6,900 nt of DNA from Flavisolibacter sp. (lineage in GTDB: Bacteria > Bacteroidota > Bacteroidia > Chitinophagales > Chitinophagaceae), in contig JACDAZ010000063.1 in assembly GCA_013695175.1 (NCBI GenBank), positions 1-6,900 of the forward strand. The letters are read 5' to 3'. Shown here in pieces: positions 6,777 to 6,900 of this stretch; positions within the stretch are counted from its first letter, which is position 1, and each line of letters starts with the position of its first letter. Under the pieces are notes generated by a model. It was not told the origin of the DNA. It did not search any database and saw nothing but the letters and a program-made list of their open reading frames with translations. Both the position numbers and the translations under genes were made by a program.

Positions 6777-6900
6777 ATGTATTTTAACGAGAACACATAC
6801 ATCTATTTTGATGGAAAATTTGTAAAAGCAGATGAAGCTAAAGTAAATTTATACCTGCAAACTTTGCACTATGGCTATGGTGTGTTTGAAGGTATAAGAT
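6777..6900 (+). CDS. ilvE: branched-chain amino acid aminotransferase, N-terminal fragment (3' end outside window)
   Basis: PLP-dependent fold-type IV aminotransferase that transfers the amino group between glutamate and 2-oxo-4-methylpentanoate, 2-oxoisovalerate or 3-methyl-2-oxopentanoate, the last step of leucine, valine and isoleucine synthesis. Only 41 residues are visible, from [20 protein letters not shown] to the window end. The recognisable part is [13 protein letters not shown] (11-23) and [12 protein letters not shown] (30-41), the standard N-terminal signature of bacterial IlvE. The PLP lysine and the rest of the protein lie outside the window; family members have about 300 residues. 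D-amino acid transaminase and aminodeoxychorismate lyase share the fold, but this motif and the leuACDB context favour IlvE. It follows leuB by 22 nt on the same strand and is probably co-transcribed. Confidence 0.9.
   Translation, partial: MYFNENTYIYFDGKFVKADEAKVNLYLQTLHYGYGVFEGIR

Overview
The window looks like chromosomal DNA of a Bacteroidota member, probably from the Chitinophagia/Sphingobacteriia side. The grounds are AT-rich coding sequence, starts that mostly lack a Shine-Dalgarno motif, a helical-repeat protein of a type I associate with that phylum, and the form of the leucine genes. The lineage is an inference from sequence character, not from a database match.

Layout. Bases 1-722 hold the 3' two-thirds or less of a plus-strand pntB (NAD(P) transhydrogenase beta subunit). 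It ends one base from the stop of a convergent minus-strand gene (724-2352) for a large, probably cytosolic, all-helical TPR-like protein of unknown function. A divergent intergenic region (2353-2458, or 2293-2458 if the TPR gene starts at its second Met) separates that gene from a tight plus-strand operon: leuA (2459-3628), leuC (3636-5039), leuD (5045-5623), leuB (5639-6754) and the first 41 codons of ilvE (6777 to the window end). Spacers inside the operon are 7, 5, 15 and 22 nt, and I see no internal terminator.

Function. The operon encodes the whole leucine branch from 2-oxoisovalerate. LeuA makes 2-isopropylmalate, LeuCD isomerises it to 3-isopropylmalate, LeuB oxidatively decarboxylates it to 2-oxo-4-methylpentanoate, and IlvE transaminates that to leucine. 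Catalytic and metal- or cluster-binding residues are intact in every enzyme.

This is mainly an ordinary biosynthetic region, and I found no new multi-gene system. The points worth a second look are: LeuB has Gln where the classical NAD-selecting Asp lies; LeuA naturally lacks the C-terminal leucine-sensing domain; the TPR-like protein is uncharacterised; there is an imperfect 31-nt palindrome just upstream of leuA; and the pntB/TPR junction is a one-base tail-to-tail arrangement.
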